From Megalonaias nervosa (lineage: Eukaryota; Mollusca; Bivalvia; Unionida; Unionidae): a stretch of DNA of 64,000 nt. Below, piece by piece: positions 1-11,925 of this stretch. Positions within the stretch are counted from its first letter, which is position 1. Each line of letters begins with the position of its first letter. The notes beneath the pieces were generated by a model. It was not told where the DNA came from. It saw nothing but the letters and a program-made list of their open reading frames with translations, and ran no database searches. The DNA is taken from positions 1 to 64,000 of the forward strand of contig JAECUM010012953.1 in NCBI GenBank assembly GCA_016617855.1, given 5' to 3'. The position numbers and the translations under genes were made by a program.

Positions 1-477
1 CGGTGGCCAAAAACGTAAAATTTCAGCGCCGAAGAACAATTAAGCAGTTAAAAGTTTATATGCGAATAGATTCAGTAACATTCTACTTTGAAATCATCCG
101 AGTACATGCTTGATTGAAGTCTTAGAAAGATATATTATAATCGGTTATCTGCCAATTTATAAGGTCATTGGCAATGTCTGCAAATATATAAATTGGTATT
201 AAGCAACTCGGACAATTATTTATAAACTTCTTTAATTTTTGAAGATGTTGAGTCATCGAATATCCTGTACGTCCTCAATTTTGATCCTACAGGGAAATCT
301 GTAATGAAAGTTTTCTATATTCATTATCGAAAGTAAAAGACATTCAAAATAAATTTTTATCTCACCCATCTCCACAGACCCCCCCCCATTATTTTTCTAA
401 AAATATTTGTTCTGTTTTTAAAAAATATTTTTTGTCAAGGCTATATTCTGCACCTTTTCTCGACACATGCTGTAAGA
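1..477. other. AT-rich sequence, nothing recognised
   Basis: I see no coding frame of useful length, no RNA gene and no clear repeat. A run of nine C lies near 378-386. Confidence 0.6.
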
Positions 478-715
478 CTTTACGTCACTGATAAGTATCT
501 ACAGTATTTAACCGTACACAGCGTCATTACGTCACTGCTAATTATTTTCCGTTTTTAACCATACATAGCGTCATTTGCATCACTGGTAATTGTTTACCGT
601 TTTTAATCGTACATACAGTCATTACATCATTGCTAATCATTTACCATATTTAACCGTACAAAACGTCATTACATCAATGCTAATTATTTGTCGTAGTTAA
701 CTGTACGTAGCGTGC
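478..715. repeat. Diverged minisatellite, about five 48-49 bp units
   Basis: The core with GTACA, then CGTCATTACRTCA, then CTAATTATTT, then a T-rich stretch recurs about every 48 bp. Units differ by several substitutions, so the array is old. Confidence 0.7.
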
Positions 716-778
716 ATGCTGCGGTAATTAGCGTTGATCATAATCTTCCATAGCATAATGATTACAATAATCACAAGT

Positions 779-1027
779 AGGGTGGCCCCGAGTGGACAAG
801 TGGTCTAAAGCGCTCACCGTTACGGAACACTGCCATCTCATCTCTGTCTGGGTGGGTTCGAGTCTCGGGCTTGGCCAATGTGGGTATGTGAGAAAGCCTG
901 CCGGTAGCTTCTCCTGGGTCGGTGGTTCTTTCCGGGGTTTTCCCTCCACCATTTGTACTGGCCGCCATGTATAGCCTATCTTGTGCTGAAAAATGGCGTT
1001 AAACTCTATAACAACAACAATAACAAT
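779..1027 (+). mobile_element. tRNA-derived SINE, family 1, copy 1
   Basis: The head resembles a tRNA with an A-box region (GTGGTCTAAAGCGCTCACCG) and a B-box (GGGTTCGAGTCTC). A body shared with the copies near 14.8, 24.7 and 40.0 kb follows, including GGCCGCCATGTATAGCC. It ends in an ACA-rich tail. Short open frames inside it are not genes. The head looks closest to a Ser/Leu-type tRNA, which is not certain. Confidence 0.85.
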
Positions 1028-1035
1028 CTCAAGTA

Positions 1036-1112
1036 GAATGCATACCGTCTATACTAGCTTATAGGTCGTGTCTAACTGCAGATAACATATTCTAATCTAG
1101 GTCTGTGTTGTT
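1036..1112. repeat. Remnant of a dispersed repeat
   Basis: The stretch with ACTAGCTTATAGGTCG and TAATCTAGGTCTG resembles 13,822-13,880 (ACTCGCTTATAAGTCG and ACCTAGATCTT). It appears to be a fragment of an old dispersed repeat. Confidence 0.4.
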
Positions 1113-1699
1113 GTTTTTTTTTCGACTGATCACTCTTAACAATCTGCCAGCGATCTGGGTGTCTTCAGTTTGCTGTTGGGCTAGACGTATAACGGAGCAT
1201 AAACGGTATGTTGCATACACTGCATGGATAAATAACCCTAGAGTGTTTAACGACGTGCATTGGTTTCTTGATTTTTATACATACGATTTTATTAGCATAA
1301 AATGCTTACAAATAACTTGTTACAGCAATGTAAATATAATAGCTCTGTAATAAAAGACGGTTGTTTTTGCAGATAAAAGGTTTATTGGCGATACGTGGCG
1401 ATGAAATAGACTCCAACAAGGATTATAGGAAACCACTGAAAAATGCTTAATAAACAGTTTACCCTTTTGTTCTGTTACCAAGTTAGGAAGGACTGGCAAC
1501 ATATATTTGGCAATATATTTGATCAAAGATGCATATTCACACTTCTAACGTTGATAAGCAGTTGTCATTCAAAAATCATTAGCGAAGGTCACATATTAAT
1601 AAGCTACGTGTTTCCTTCAGCTAGGTGGCGCTTTGGTTCAATTACTCATGCAATCGCGCAAAACTGAAGTCCATGTTTGAATGACTTAGGATTGATACA
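1113..1699. other. Nothing recognised
   Basis: Only short open frames on both strands, none with a recognisable motif. Confidence 0.5.
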
Positions 1700-2359
1700 T
1701 TTGAAATCCACATGAGAGAGACAGACAGACAGAAGTAGGAGTCAGGTAACTGTTAACCCAGAGTTGATAGCTTGAGTTGGCTCCATCAAGAGAGTCCTTT
1801 CTGGTGGATCGGGCGACCGAGCAAATACCTTGAGAGCAGATGGTAAAAGCTGCTGGACAGCTTAGTTGTAGTAGGAACTGATGGTCATCACTGTCTCCGG
1901 ACTTGTTTTCGGAGGTCTCGACATTGTGGTGCCACTGGGTTCAGATAGGCCTCGACGAGAGATTGAGGGCAACTCTGCACAACTTTGCCTCATTTAAATC
2001 CAATTCACGAGCAAGTCATGACATTATTCACATCACCCACCAGGCACCTTCAAATCCTGAGGCGGTAGGCGAGCGGCAAAGCTGTAGATGTGGATACGCT
2101 GGGATCTGTAGCTTCAGACCTACAAACAGGCGGCTTAGGACATAGGTTCGTTTTTCGCTGGACCGAAGCAATACTGGAACTCGGCAGCCCCTAGGGCGAC
2201 TGAGCAGCCCTTTTAAAGATCACACTGTTCAACTCTGTAGCATGAGGAAGGTGCTAGTAAGGATGCCCTAAACACTGCTTTTCACCTTAACCCTGGTCAG
2301 CATACCGCGGCTGACAGGGATTCAACATTAGCAGTCAGAAACCTAACAAGAAAGCAAAC

Positions 2360-4110
2360 GTGACGCAAGTCACCATCGGTGCCTGGAATATACACATTCT
2401 AATGAACAGTACTTCAGCAGACAGATCAGAGAGAAGGACAGCTCCATCTTCGCTAGCCAAGGTTCCGATAACCCTATCTACACCTTGGCGGATCGAACAG
2501 CTATATCGGTGCTTTGTCCTAGCGACATCTATTGGATTTCATGTGTTGCCTCCCTTAGTATGTAATGCCAATTACCAATTGTACATCCGCCAAAAACGGT
2601 GGTTGCAATAGGCCTAAAAAGGATACTCTGTAAGCTTAACATCGAAAGTATGACTATGGACCAGAGAGAAGCCATTACAGGTGTATTTGAGTGAAAGGTA
2701 TTTGTGGAAACACGGACCGACACCGGTCCCAATGGCAGCCATGAATAAACTCGCCTTGCTGAGGAAGGACAACTCGTCGAAGTCGGAACCGGCTAAACCT
2801 TCTGGAGTGACTGAAATAAAGAACAGCGACATCATGTTAGTGTTACATTTGGAAGCAAATAATAGCTAGTTAGCAAATTCACAAATCTCCAATAGAAAGT
2901 AAATGACAAACTAATGTAAGTGAGACTCTCACTGTCTGGAAAAAGGGATACAAATATGATCAGCGTCTATGCGCCCACCATGACCAACTCAGATGAGACT
3001 AAGGACAAAATTTATGAAGACCTGGAGTCCCGTGTTGGAGAAGTACCAAAGGCAGACAAGCTCTTCATCCTTGGTGACTTTAATGCTGGAGTTGATATAT
3101 ATCACCAGACATACCCAGGTGACATTGGCAAAAATGACTTTGGCAAAGACAACAACGGATTCCTCCTACTGAGGAAATGTGCTGAACATGACCTCTTGAT
3201 CACCAATAGTCTTTAGCCTGCTTAGATTTGTTGTATGCGCTCACGCTCCGAGCACTGGCATCTTACTGACTACGTCATCTTCAGGAGAAGAGAAAAGTAG
3301 TATGTCCGAGTGACGAAGGCCATGAGAAGTGCAGAATACTAGATTGACCACGGGCTGATAGACTCCATGCTCAGTATCAAGATTCAATCTAGCTGACCTG
3401 CACAAATTTCCCAAAAAGCTTAATTTCTCCAAAGGGAAACGGTAGACGTGAAACAGGTATTTGTCAAAGAACTGAGCAGCGAACTACATGCAATCGATAT
3501 AACTCAAATAATGTCAAGGAAAACTGAGCATCATTCAGAGACTCGTGTACTCAACTGCATCCCAAACCATCAGTCTCACCACACGTAAACATAAAGATTG
3601 GTTTGATGAGTACGATGCTGCCATGCAGAGGCTTCTGAATGAGAAACATCGATTCAGAAGGACTGTTTAGAAGTCAGCACTTTATATCTAAAGAGATAGC
3701 CTTCAACAATATCTAGTGGACTGTCCAACGTAAATTCAGAGAGTTGCAAGACTCATGAAGGAGCAGTAAGGCAGGTGAGATTCAGTCCTGTGCAGACAGG
3801 AATGACTTGAGGAACTTCAATGATGCTTCGAAGACAATCTACGGGCCAAAGTCATCAGGAACATCTCCAACACTGGGTGCTGGCAGTGCCACACGGGTCA
3901 CGGACAAATAAAGATACATTAAAGATGGGCAGAGCACTTCAATTAACATCCTTAATCAATAGTCATCTATTAATGAGGAGGCCATTGATCAACTGTTCCA
4001 GGTGGAAATCAACATATCACTTGCTGATCCTTCAAGGCTGACTGAAGTTTTGAAAGCAGTTAAACTGTTTTCAAAAGGCAAAGTACCTCGAGCAGATGTC
4101 CTACCAAGAA
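2360..4110 (+). pseudogene. LINE endonuclease and N-terminal RT region, broken
   Basis: The frame at 2,360 begins with the conserved endonuclease start (TIGAWNIHILMN). It loses frame and resumes at about 2,920 with the endonuclease core: MISVYAPTM, then LFILGDFNAGV with the catalytic Asp and Asn. The endonuclease end reads SRSEHWHLTDYVIFRRR at about 3,240-3,295, where His-Trp-His and Asp-Tyr stand in the usual HxLIDYV position. From 3,780 to 4,110 frames resembling the linker and RT N-terminus can be followed through stops (AVKLFSKGKVPRAD at about 4,058-4,099, just before the palm would begin). In an active element this domain nicks target DNA for target-primed reverse transcription. This copy cannot be functional. 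Confidence 0.75.
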
Positions 4111-4160
4111 GCTGAATAATCTTCACATCGGCTGTCTGACACATCTGAGTAGGATCAAAT

Positions 4161-4667
4161 GGCAGGACATGGTTGGACAGGATTCCAGAGACAGAGGTTC
4201 TTACGCGGGCAGGCATTCCAAGCATCCACACTCTGCTGATGAAATCAGAATTGAAATGGACAGGTCACGCCACTCGGATGTCAGAAGAGCGACTGCCAAA
4301 AATGATCTTCTGTGATGAGCTGAAGGAGGGAAAGCAGGCGCAGGGTGGTCGGAAGAAACTCTTCAAAGATTCCCTCAAGTCATCCTTGAAACACTTCAAC
4401 ACTGACGCTGAGTTTCGTAAAGATCTTGCACAGGATCACTTCACCTGGTGCAGTCTCATCCATACTGGAACTACAGACTTTGAACGGAGGAGAATCACAG
4501 TGGCAGTGCAGAAGCCCAAGCATCGTAAATCTCAGAACTGCAGAACGACCTCTATTGATCAAGTAAATGCAAGCGGCATCTTCTGTCAAGTGTGCCACAG
4601 ACCGTTCAGAACACAAATTAGCTTTATCAGCCACTCACGCACTCACAGAAACCACGCCAGTCAGTGA
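4161..4667 (+). pseudogene. LINE ORF2 C-terminus with zinc finger
   Basis: An open stretch of about 165 residues carries the post-RT segment common in LINEs: WTGHATRMSEERLPK, then QGGRKKLFKDSLKSSLKHF. It ends with a C2H2-like finger of pattern CxxCxxPFRxxISFxxHxRTH (residues about 141-158). It stays open although the upstream part is broken, probably by chance or because it decayed less. There is no start codon of its own in the family sense; it is the tail of the element upstream. Confidence 0.8.
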
Positions 4668-4705
4668 TGGCATGATTATCTTCGAAGTCGAATGACGAAC
4701 GGCAA

Positions 4706-5263
4706 ATATATGTTGGTACGTAATGTCACCTTCAAGATGTTTACATTCAGAATGCAGTAATGAAAGCATATAAGCCAAAATGTATGGGATCATATATATC
4801 TTGGCTAAAAAATAATGCTATCAGACTTCCTCCCGGATTCCCTGGACAGAAAGCGAAAGACGTATACCGTCTTAGACGTATCTGCAGTCTCATAAACTTA
4901 TGAAATAAGTTTAGTAACTTTACAGCCAATAATTTAAAATGAGCTGTAATTACAGACATAACACACACGGACAGAAGGAGCTAATCATTAAATCCCCGAA
5001 CTGATGCATGTCCTATATCATGCTATAGATATATATTTACGTGAGTATCTATATATAATGATTATTTTGGTAAACTTTAAATGAACAATATCTGATCCCG
5101 AATGAGCCTGCTAATATGAATAAAAAAATAAGTAAATAAATAAATAAATAAATAAATAAATACCATGTTGTCAGTATACTTGGACTCAGATCGCTAGACC
5201 AATAGATAAGGGAGGTGGTGGGGATGGGGGTGTTTTTGACTTGCGAGATGCAGCAAATTTAAC
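4706..5263. other. Spacer with an (AAAT)n microsatellite
   Basis: An AAAT tetranucleotide run lies at about 5,131-5,161, and a G-rich stretch at about 5,209-5,232. Nothing else is recognised. Confidence 0.5.
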
Positions 5264-6111
5264 CACGACTTGTGGTGTTATGTATATCTATATTTTTGGG
5301 AATCCTGGTACATGATTTTATTTAATTTTCGTAATTTTCACTTGTGGTTGTAAACTGTATAGCATATCTTTTGTGATAAATTGTGTACTTGACCTGGCTC
5401 TGTTAAAAACGCAAATTGCATATGATCAATAAATAGATGTTTACGTATGTACTGACAATTAGTAATAATAATCTTAATAATAAGACTTATAATGGCGCCT
5501 CTCTGGCGTAACTTCTCAGTGACTGATGGGATTTCTACGTTTCCAGAATAATTATGTAACTTCCCATTGGTTGCGCTAGGTTACGTGAATATCCTTAATT
5601 CGACGCAAAATCAATAGTGTATGCTGTCACTTGGAGTCTATCACGAAGTATAGTCGCAATATACGGTGTATATAAGGAGAAAATAATGCACCAGATCATT
5701 CCGATTTTTGGAGTCATTCACACTTAATGTTTTCCTGTTGTATGTCCGCAGACGTGGAAAAACATTTGTTTGCACAGTTCAGTGGAAATAGAAAGTGCTC
5801 ATTATTTGGACTATAATATTATTCTGGAACTGTTATAAATTATTTGAAGAATTCTGGACAACGCCATCTTGACAACGTAACTGTTCTTGGAGGACCAGTA
5901 CATTTCCGGTATTGAAATTTATAAGGAATTATCCATTCATTTAGTACTTTCATATACTTTTATAAGGACTAGCTTGGATGGACTTCATAATACTGTAAGT
6001 TCTCACATTTTCATTTATAACTTTGATAATTAAACTGTTTATTAAGTTTTATAAAACATGTTGGATTTGCTTCTTTTCTGTTACTTAAGTTTGTGACCAG
6101 AGTGTTGTAAC
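5264..6111 (+). mobile_element. Probable solo LTR of an LTR retrotransposon
   Basis: This stretch is related over most of its length to 45.52-46.32 kb, which is followed by a primer binding site and a gag start. Shared blocks include GGACTATAATATT, TCTGGACAACGCCATCTTGA and a TATA-like box (TGTATATAAGG at about 5,668). It starts with TG and ends TTGTAAC where the other copy ends GGTAACA. No primer binding site follows, and I did not find a flanking target duplication, so solo LTR is the best reading. The left limit is approximate. Confidence 0.6.
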
Positions 6112-6865
6112 GGTGGATGGAATAGGGGATCCGTGGCTGTGTTTTCCATGCTTACAATCTGCAATATATTGGATCCAGAACAGTTGTTCCTCTTCAGTGA
6201 TTAATCTAACGCTACATCTGTTGTCATAATTGGTCATTACACTGCTAATGTGCCATTATGGCAACAGATGGCGTTGATTATAATATTCCAACATGTATTA
6301 TGCTAATATCTTTCTTGTAACTTTCGCTGTATTACAACGCAGCTTATATAATGGTATGCATTTTTACCATTATGGTGATTAACATGCAATCAGATAAATT
6401 GTCAGAGTGCAGAGAGGTGACTTAAAAATTTAATGAATAAATGTTGAATACTGACGTATGAAATATTAAAAATATGCACATGTAATTTGACGATAGGAAA
6501 TTTCAATATTTCAATATCACGCGTAGAAAATGACAAATAGAAAACATGCATCATGCATACCGGCAGAAAATGCATGCATAGAATTTTAGCAGTAATCCCC
6601 CTCCATACCTGCCCACACTATCTATTTTTGGTGACAATAATTCTGACTGTTGAGGCACCGCAAGGTATTAGGGATCAAGGCTGGCTGGTATGTTCAACTA
6701 CCCCGGCTTTGATGGATACGAATAAAATGGTACAGTCAAACGTCAGCATATAAGTATTTGTGGAATCAACTTGCGGTTACAGCGAATGTTGATTGTTTCT
6801 CTTTGGGGATGTTCTGAGATCTGAAAATTTCAAAAATCTCATTTGGAATACCTTGTTAGTCTATG
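6112..6865. other. Nothing recognised
   Basis: AT-rich sequence without a recognisable gene or clear repeat. Confidence 0.5.
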
Positions 6866-7015
6866 TATAATAGGCGGCAAACTGTAAACATCATAGTTCC
6901 ATATCTCCGGTGGCATAATGTTATGGCAGGTCAGAGTCTGTGCAGTTTGTTCAAGCTATGATCACTGTTCAACGGTGTAGACTATGATCTACCGGCGCGC
7001 CATCACTCAAAGTTA
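6866..7015. repeat. Possible remnant of a dispersed repeat
   Basis: The segment with GGTGGCATAATGTTATGGCAGGTCAG followed by CTGTGCAGTTTGTT resembles parts of 13,878-13,975 and 16,350-16,445. The match is weak. Confidence 0.3.
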
Positions 7016-8775
7016 CATTTGTCTTATTGTTATATGAAGCATTCATATCTGGTTGTCTCATTGGACCAGACCACATTCTATGCCTTCTTCGAGCCAGTGG
7101 CCTCAATCTTCCTTGTATATCAGGTGATATATCACTATCAATGGAAGTGTACCAGATAATTGCAGAAATCTACAACTCTTTGCATGTATTACCGTGCGTT
7201 CAGATTGAACCACACATGCAAACAAAGAGCGCCGATATTAGGCGTGTAATTCCTATCAGTCATTTGTCCTCTTCAGCACAATATGTAAAAAGTGGCAAGA
7301 ACCGATGTTTTACCCACTGATGTTCACAAAATCGATCGTGATTGAATCTACACCCAGTGACTGTATCATGTACTTGCTGCGTTGCTGTAAAAATTGTAAA
7401 TAATTGGTTGACATAACAGGATGTTCATACCATGGTATCCATTTTTTTAAATATTATCCAAATTATACTCGATCCTTTCTTTTGGCCAACTTCTAGCCCA
7501 GGTGTGATTTCTCTGCACGAAAGATGTAATATTCATCTAACATTGTTTTCCCCTCAGTTCTAGAGAGGAAAGCAAGCCAGTAGCCATAAGGTTCTATCGA
7601 CATAATGTCCTTATCGATCTTGTTTGTTGTTACGAGGATGCATGCATCAATGCTGTTAATACAGGTCAGCATTTGCAACTTTCTCCAAGGCGCAGGTCAG
7701 ATGGCAATTTTTAAATGTACCAGTATGATGTAAACCAGATAAAACCAGATCGTGGAGCTTGGGTTGCACTTGCCTTAAATAAAGTGTTAAACTTATTCCT
7801 AAAAAAATTAATTCATTGTCATATTTGCAGAGAGTATCAACAAATAAATGATTGAAGCCGACAAAGCCTCGACAAGCTATACCATTTGATCGTCAGAACA
7901 AACACTGCCACAGGAACACAGCAATTTATATTAATGATTGTCTAATTCCTTACCTAACAATCCTCCATTTTGTTTCCTTTCAAGTGCAGTGTTGCTTTAT
8001 GTACAATATTATATGGAATGTTGTCAGAAAAGATAAATATATGTATTGTAGGATCAATATGTTTGTAGTAATCTTGTAATAGCCATGTATGTCTCTCAGT
8101 TTTTGGTGACAGAGAATGTGGTTAGAATATTTCATTTTGTATGGATCGAATGTGCTCGCCTTGAGAATGAAATGTTCTTCTTGGGTGGAAAAGTATGCCA
8201 TTATAGTCAAACAATGTATCTAAGGCTTCAACGGTTATTTCCAAATATTAACTGGTAAAACAATAAATTGATCTTCATTTATTTCAAAAGGTTCACATAA
8301 CCAAAGACAATAATCTGTTTGACTGTCTCTGTCTTTCTATCTGACTTTAAACACTGTCTATCGAGGAGGAATATAATCGTATGAGTTATTATGATAATGT
8401 ATGTATATGTGTTATCATAGAATCCTGACATCATATCAAGAAATGTCTGATATGATACATTGAAACCATTTGTCTCCATTAATATCCACGATATTTGAGT
8501 AAAACAAGCTGCATTGTTTTCAAGGGAGATTCTTTTTTTCTAAATATTTAAATAATAAAAATTTAAAACTTTCTGCTTGAAGGGAGTTTCTTCGCGTAGC
8601 AGCAATATCTGTAAGTATGGTTCATTTAATTTGTACTCAAAAATGTTCGTGTAGACGAATTTTTCGGCTGTGTTTGGATATTGGCAATGTAAACAGAAAA
8701 CTACCAGATAATTTACGGACAGCCTGACAATTTCTGACCTGTACAATTATTCAGTTTAGCTTACTTTAGTGACTT
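7016..8775. other. Long stretch without a recognisable gene
   Basis: Frames of 60-97 codons occur on both strands, but none shows a motif, a family resemblance or splice-supported continuity. I see nothing to annotate. Confidence 0.5.
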
Positions 8776-8842
8776 ACTATTATTATTAGTAGTAGTAGTA
8801 GTGGTATTAGTAGTAGTAATATTAGTAGTAGTAGTAGTAGTA
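8776..8842. repeat. (TAG)n microsatellite, imperfect
   Basis: A run of TAG/TAT triplets. Confidence 0.9.
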
Positions 8843-8900
8843 TACTATTACTTCATTAACGTACATGTCTTGATACAATCTCCTGCGTATTAAGTAGAGG

Positions 8901-9042
8901 ATCTCCAATGGGTAACGATTTAATATTGAATTTATGAAACGAGTTGAATAATGTCCAGCTTTTGTGAGCCTTGGCGAGCAAAAGCTGGACATTATTTAAC
9001 GAGTTTCATAAATTTAATATTAAATCATTACCCATTTGAGAC
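8901..9042. repeat. Foldback element, arms about 60 bp
   Basis: The left arm starts with AATGGGTAACGATTTAATAT and reads to CCAGCTTTTG at 8,964. The right arm (from CAAAAGCTGG at about 8,979) is its near-perfect reverse complement and ends ATCATTACCCATT at 9,036. The loop is about 14 nt. Pairing continues outward with one or two mismatches (CTCC / TGAG). It may be a foldback or MITE-like element, or a source of hairpin RNA. I found no convincing target duplication. Confidence 0.85.
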
Positions 9043-9528
9043 TCTTTTTGTCACATAGTTTTATTTCAGTAGAAATTATTTAGATAGTAGAAATTATTTA
9101 GATAGAAAGAAGAACGAATAATTTCGTTCATTCTGACAGACGCTGTACCGTTCATTTGTTGTGCGCAAAAAATAGACCCAAACAAAGTTGAAATAGTAAA
9201 AGTATATTATACATTTTTGATAACTATAAATGAAAGAATAATCGTCCATCCAAATAAACAGAACATTTTACAAAAGACAAAACATTTGTCAACACAAAAT
9301 GTCCAATGCGTGTGATGTCACATTGTTTGACACGGTGCACAGTACCGGTTTGAGTTGGCCAACACAACATAGTGACAGTGTTTACGTTGAAATTCCACAA
9401 CTAAACATTAGATTGTTGCGATATATTTGTGAAAAGAAGATTGCTGGATGCAGAAATACACATATTTACTGTAATATATGTTGTGACTGGAAATTTGCAG
9501 TATTTGATTTGGAACATTAGATTGTATA

Positions 9529-9811
9529 GAAGACGAAAACAACTCTACGAGTCGGACTTGCATCACATATTTACCGCGTAAATATGGGGTGGTTGGATAA
9601 AGTTTTGTCAGTTGTGGAGTCCGGTTTATGTCTACATTCTTCTGTGAACAAAGGTGAGTTTACTTACTTCATTAAGTTCGAAGACGAAAACAACTCTATG
9701 AGTCGGACTTGCATCACACGTTTACCGCGTAAATATGCGGTGGTTGGATAAAGTTTTGTTAGTTGGGGAGACCGGTTTACGTCTACATTTTACTTACTTC
9801 AATAAGTTCAC
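9529..9811. repeat. Direct tandem duplication, unit about 150 bp
   Basis: The block AGACGAAAACAACTCTACGA through ACTTCATTAAGTTC (9,529-9,678) is repeated at about 9,680-9,811 with few substitutions and a small internal deletion. Confidence 0.85.
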
Positions 9812-10430
9812 ATTTAAACCAAGCTTGTATATAGGGTGGATTCCATGCTACAGATATACCGCCCATCCATCCCCACCCCCATCTTCGTTATCATCTAAGC
9901 AATACCGGTAATTTTACTTGTTATTGTTCTTGTCTTGGGGGTTTTGCCATTTTTCATGTTATGATATGTTATACATGACATAACAAACCCCTGTGGGGAT
10001 CAATTGGCAATATTGAGACAGACAAGACCATTTTTTCCCCAATTCCCTTTCTCGAGTCGATTCAAAAAATGGCGGCCAAAAATGTTCATTGAAAACAAAA
10101 AATTCCAGAAAGGGGGGGGGGGTTTAAAAAGTTTTCCCCACGATCGCAGCCAATCAGTAAAGAGAATACTGCACAATAATTGCATGGGCTTATTTGGGCC
10201 AATCAGAATCACATAAAGTGATATGTTCACATGTATAATATAAAATATATTAATCTGCACACACTATAGGCAAAGTGTACCGACTATGTGATAATATTTG
10301 TATCTGTTATTTGTATTTTTATCTGTTATGTAGAAGCCAGAAGCTAAATATAATATACTGCTAAAGGTGGAGCCGACTGCCTTGATTTTGCTGACTTGCA
10401 TACTTACTAATGAAGTAGTTTAGAAGGAGT
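9812..10430. other. Nothing recognised apart from a G run
   Basis: A run of nine or more G lies near 10,113. Overlapping short frames on both strands here show no family resemblance. Confidence 0.5.
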
Positions 10431-10612
10431 GGTGCCGCGGTAACTTAGTTGCTTGAGCTTCGGACTGGTCGCAGGTCCAATACCTGTCTAGGGCATCCAG
10501 GGTTGGCTGCCATGGTGTTGTGTGCCTTTGGGGAAGGAACTTAGCTCCCATTTCCTCGACATGACATAGCCAGTATTGTGTTAAAAGTACCGTTAAAACC
10601 AATGCAAACAAA
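10431..10612 (+). mobile_element. tRNA-derived SINE, family 2
   Basis: The head has tRNA-like A and B boxes (AACTTAGTTGCTTGAGC and GGTCGCAGGTCCAATACC). The tail reads ATAGCCAGTATTGTGTTAAA and then GTTAAAACCAATG, a 3' end also seen at about 11,880-11,925. It differs from family 1 in the body. Confidence 0.65.
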
Positions 10613-11156
10613 TGGTTAACAAGACAGTTGCAAAGATAGCATTGCTTTAGTTCGCTTATTATACGTCAAACCGGACTGTTCATACCATGGAAACCGTAGT
10701 CTAATATTTTACACAGAGTTGGATCTCTCTGAAATGTTCCGTCCTACATTTGAATTAGTTTTGCGTATTTTTCGTATTTTTGTTACTTTATAAATATATA
10801 GTGGATGGAAATGTTTTTATATGTGTTTATTTTCCTTTGTTAATGTTTGTCTTTGCCCCAGACCTAGAGGAAGAGCATGTTCAACTGGCAGAGTTGGAAA
10901 AACACAAAATATCGTCGGGATATATCGATTTCAACATCCACCCACCCACCTGCCACAAACACACATGTGGAACTTAAAAAAAAAAATAAAACATTGTCTC
11001 GAAATGACTTTCTGCTTGATTGTCTTACACAGTGGCACGCAATTCGGAGTCAACCACTCTAAATCACGAGTTTCGAATCTTAATATGTTTGGGAAAATAT
11101 TGAATCGTTATAATAATGTATATGAAGAGTACATTTAATATTTAGAAATAACATAT

Positions 11157-11209
<53 letters not shown>

Positions 11210-11210
11210 T
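11157..11210. repeat. (TAA)n microsatellite
   Basis: About 17 perfect trinucleotides. They create a false poly-Leu frame on the minus strand. Confidence 0.95.
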
Positions 11211-11756
11211 TAGTAATACAAGACCTGATTGTATTTTGCTGATTTGGCATGGGAAAACCTAACTGCAGGAACGACAATAATTGTTATTTCCACCATGGTA
11301 GTGGGTCTGATTGGCTGAACTTGATCACTAATTTACCTTAGAAATGGATTAGTATCTTGGGAATATCGTTTGTCCTGGTCACCAATGATTAATGGCTGCC
11401 AACGGACTTTCAAAGCGATTAGGTCTCTGTAAATTAATTGTAGAAAATCGAACAGGATTTATCAGGTTACCCGGTTCATTCTCAGTTTATTTTTTTTTAA
11501 TTTATAGTTAAATTCAAATCCTTGTTGAATTATTAATTGCCGATGGCTGTGCTTTCGACTTTAAAATTAAAGTACGAGAAAACTAATTTAGAAATTAAAT
11601 TCTTTATGGGACTTAACAGTGAGAGTAGTTCCGTGAGTTGGAGATGTCTGTAGGGAAGAAGTATTTTTCGAACAGTTCACTTGAAACTTTGAGCGTTGAT
11701 TGATTGATAAAAGTTGCAAAACCGATTAACCACAGAGTTTGACAATTCACAATTTA

Positions 11757-11925
11757 TGCGTAACACCTGGTGGCCAATCATGGCCACCTTGCTGACTTGT
11801 GAGTAAATGACCTTATATTCAGAGCTACGCTTGCAAACCAAAGGGTGAAAACACCTGGTTCGGCTGCCTGGGTGATATATAGCCAGTATTGTGTTTTAAG
11901 TGACATTAATACCCACGAAACTACT
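11757..11925 (+). mobile_element. SINE 3' end, family 2-like, truncated
   Basis: It shares ATATAGCCAGTATTGTGTT and the following AAGTGACATTAATACCCACG-type end with the element at 10.43-10.61 kb. A clear tRNA head is not visible. Confidence 0.45.

Larger units (their letters stand above)
1700..4705 (+). mobile_element. Decayed non-LTR retrotransposon (LINE) with internal deletion
   Basis: A 5' untranslated-like stretch (about 1700-2340) is followed by fragments of an APE-type endonuclease, a linker, the start of the reverse transcriptase region and an intact-looking C-terminal zinc-finger segment. The order is that of one LINE ORF2-type gene. The catalytic reverse transcriptase core is missing: the frame passes from the region before the palm motifs (about 4,110) almost directly to the post-RT region (about 4,165). 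Many stops and frameshifts are present. The architecture (endonuclease first, C2H2-like finger last) fits RTE/CR1-like elements; I cannot fix the clade by eye. The 5' limit is uncertain. Confidence 0.75.

Noticed and set aside
779..860. Functional tRNA gene
   Set aside because: The head lacks a full cloverleaf and is followed by the SINE body shared at three other sites.
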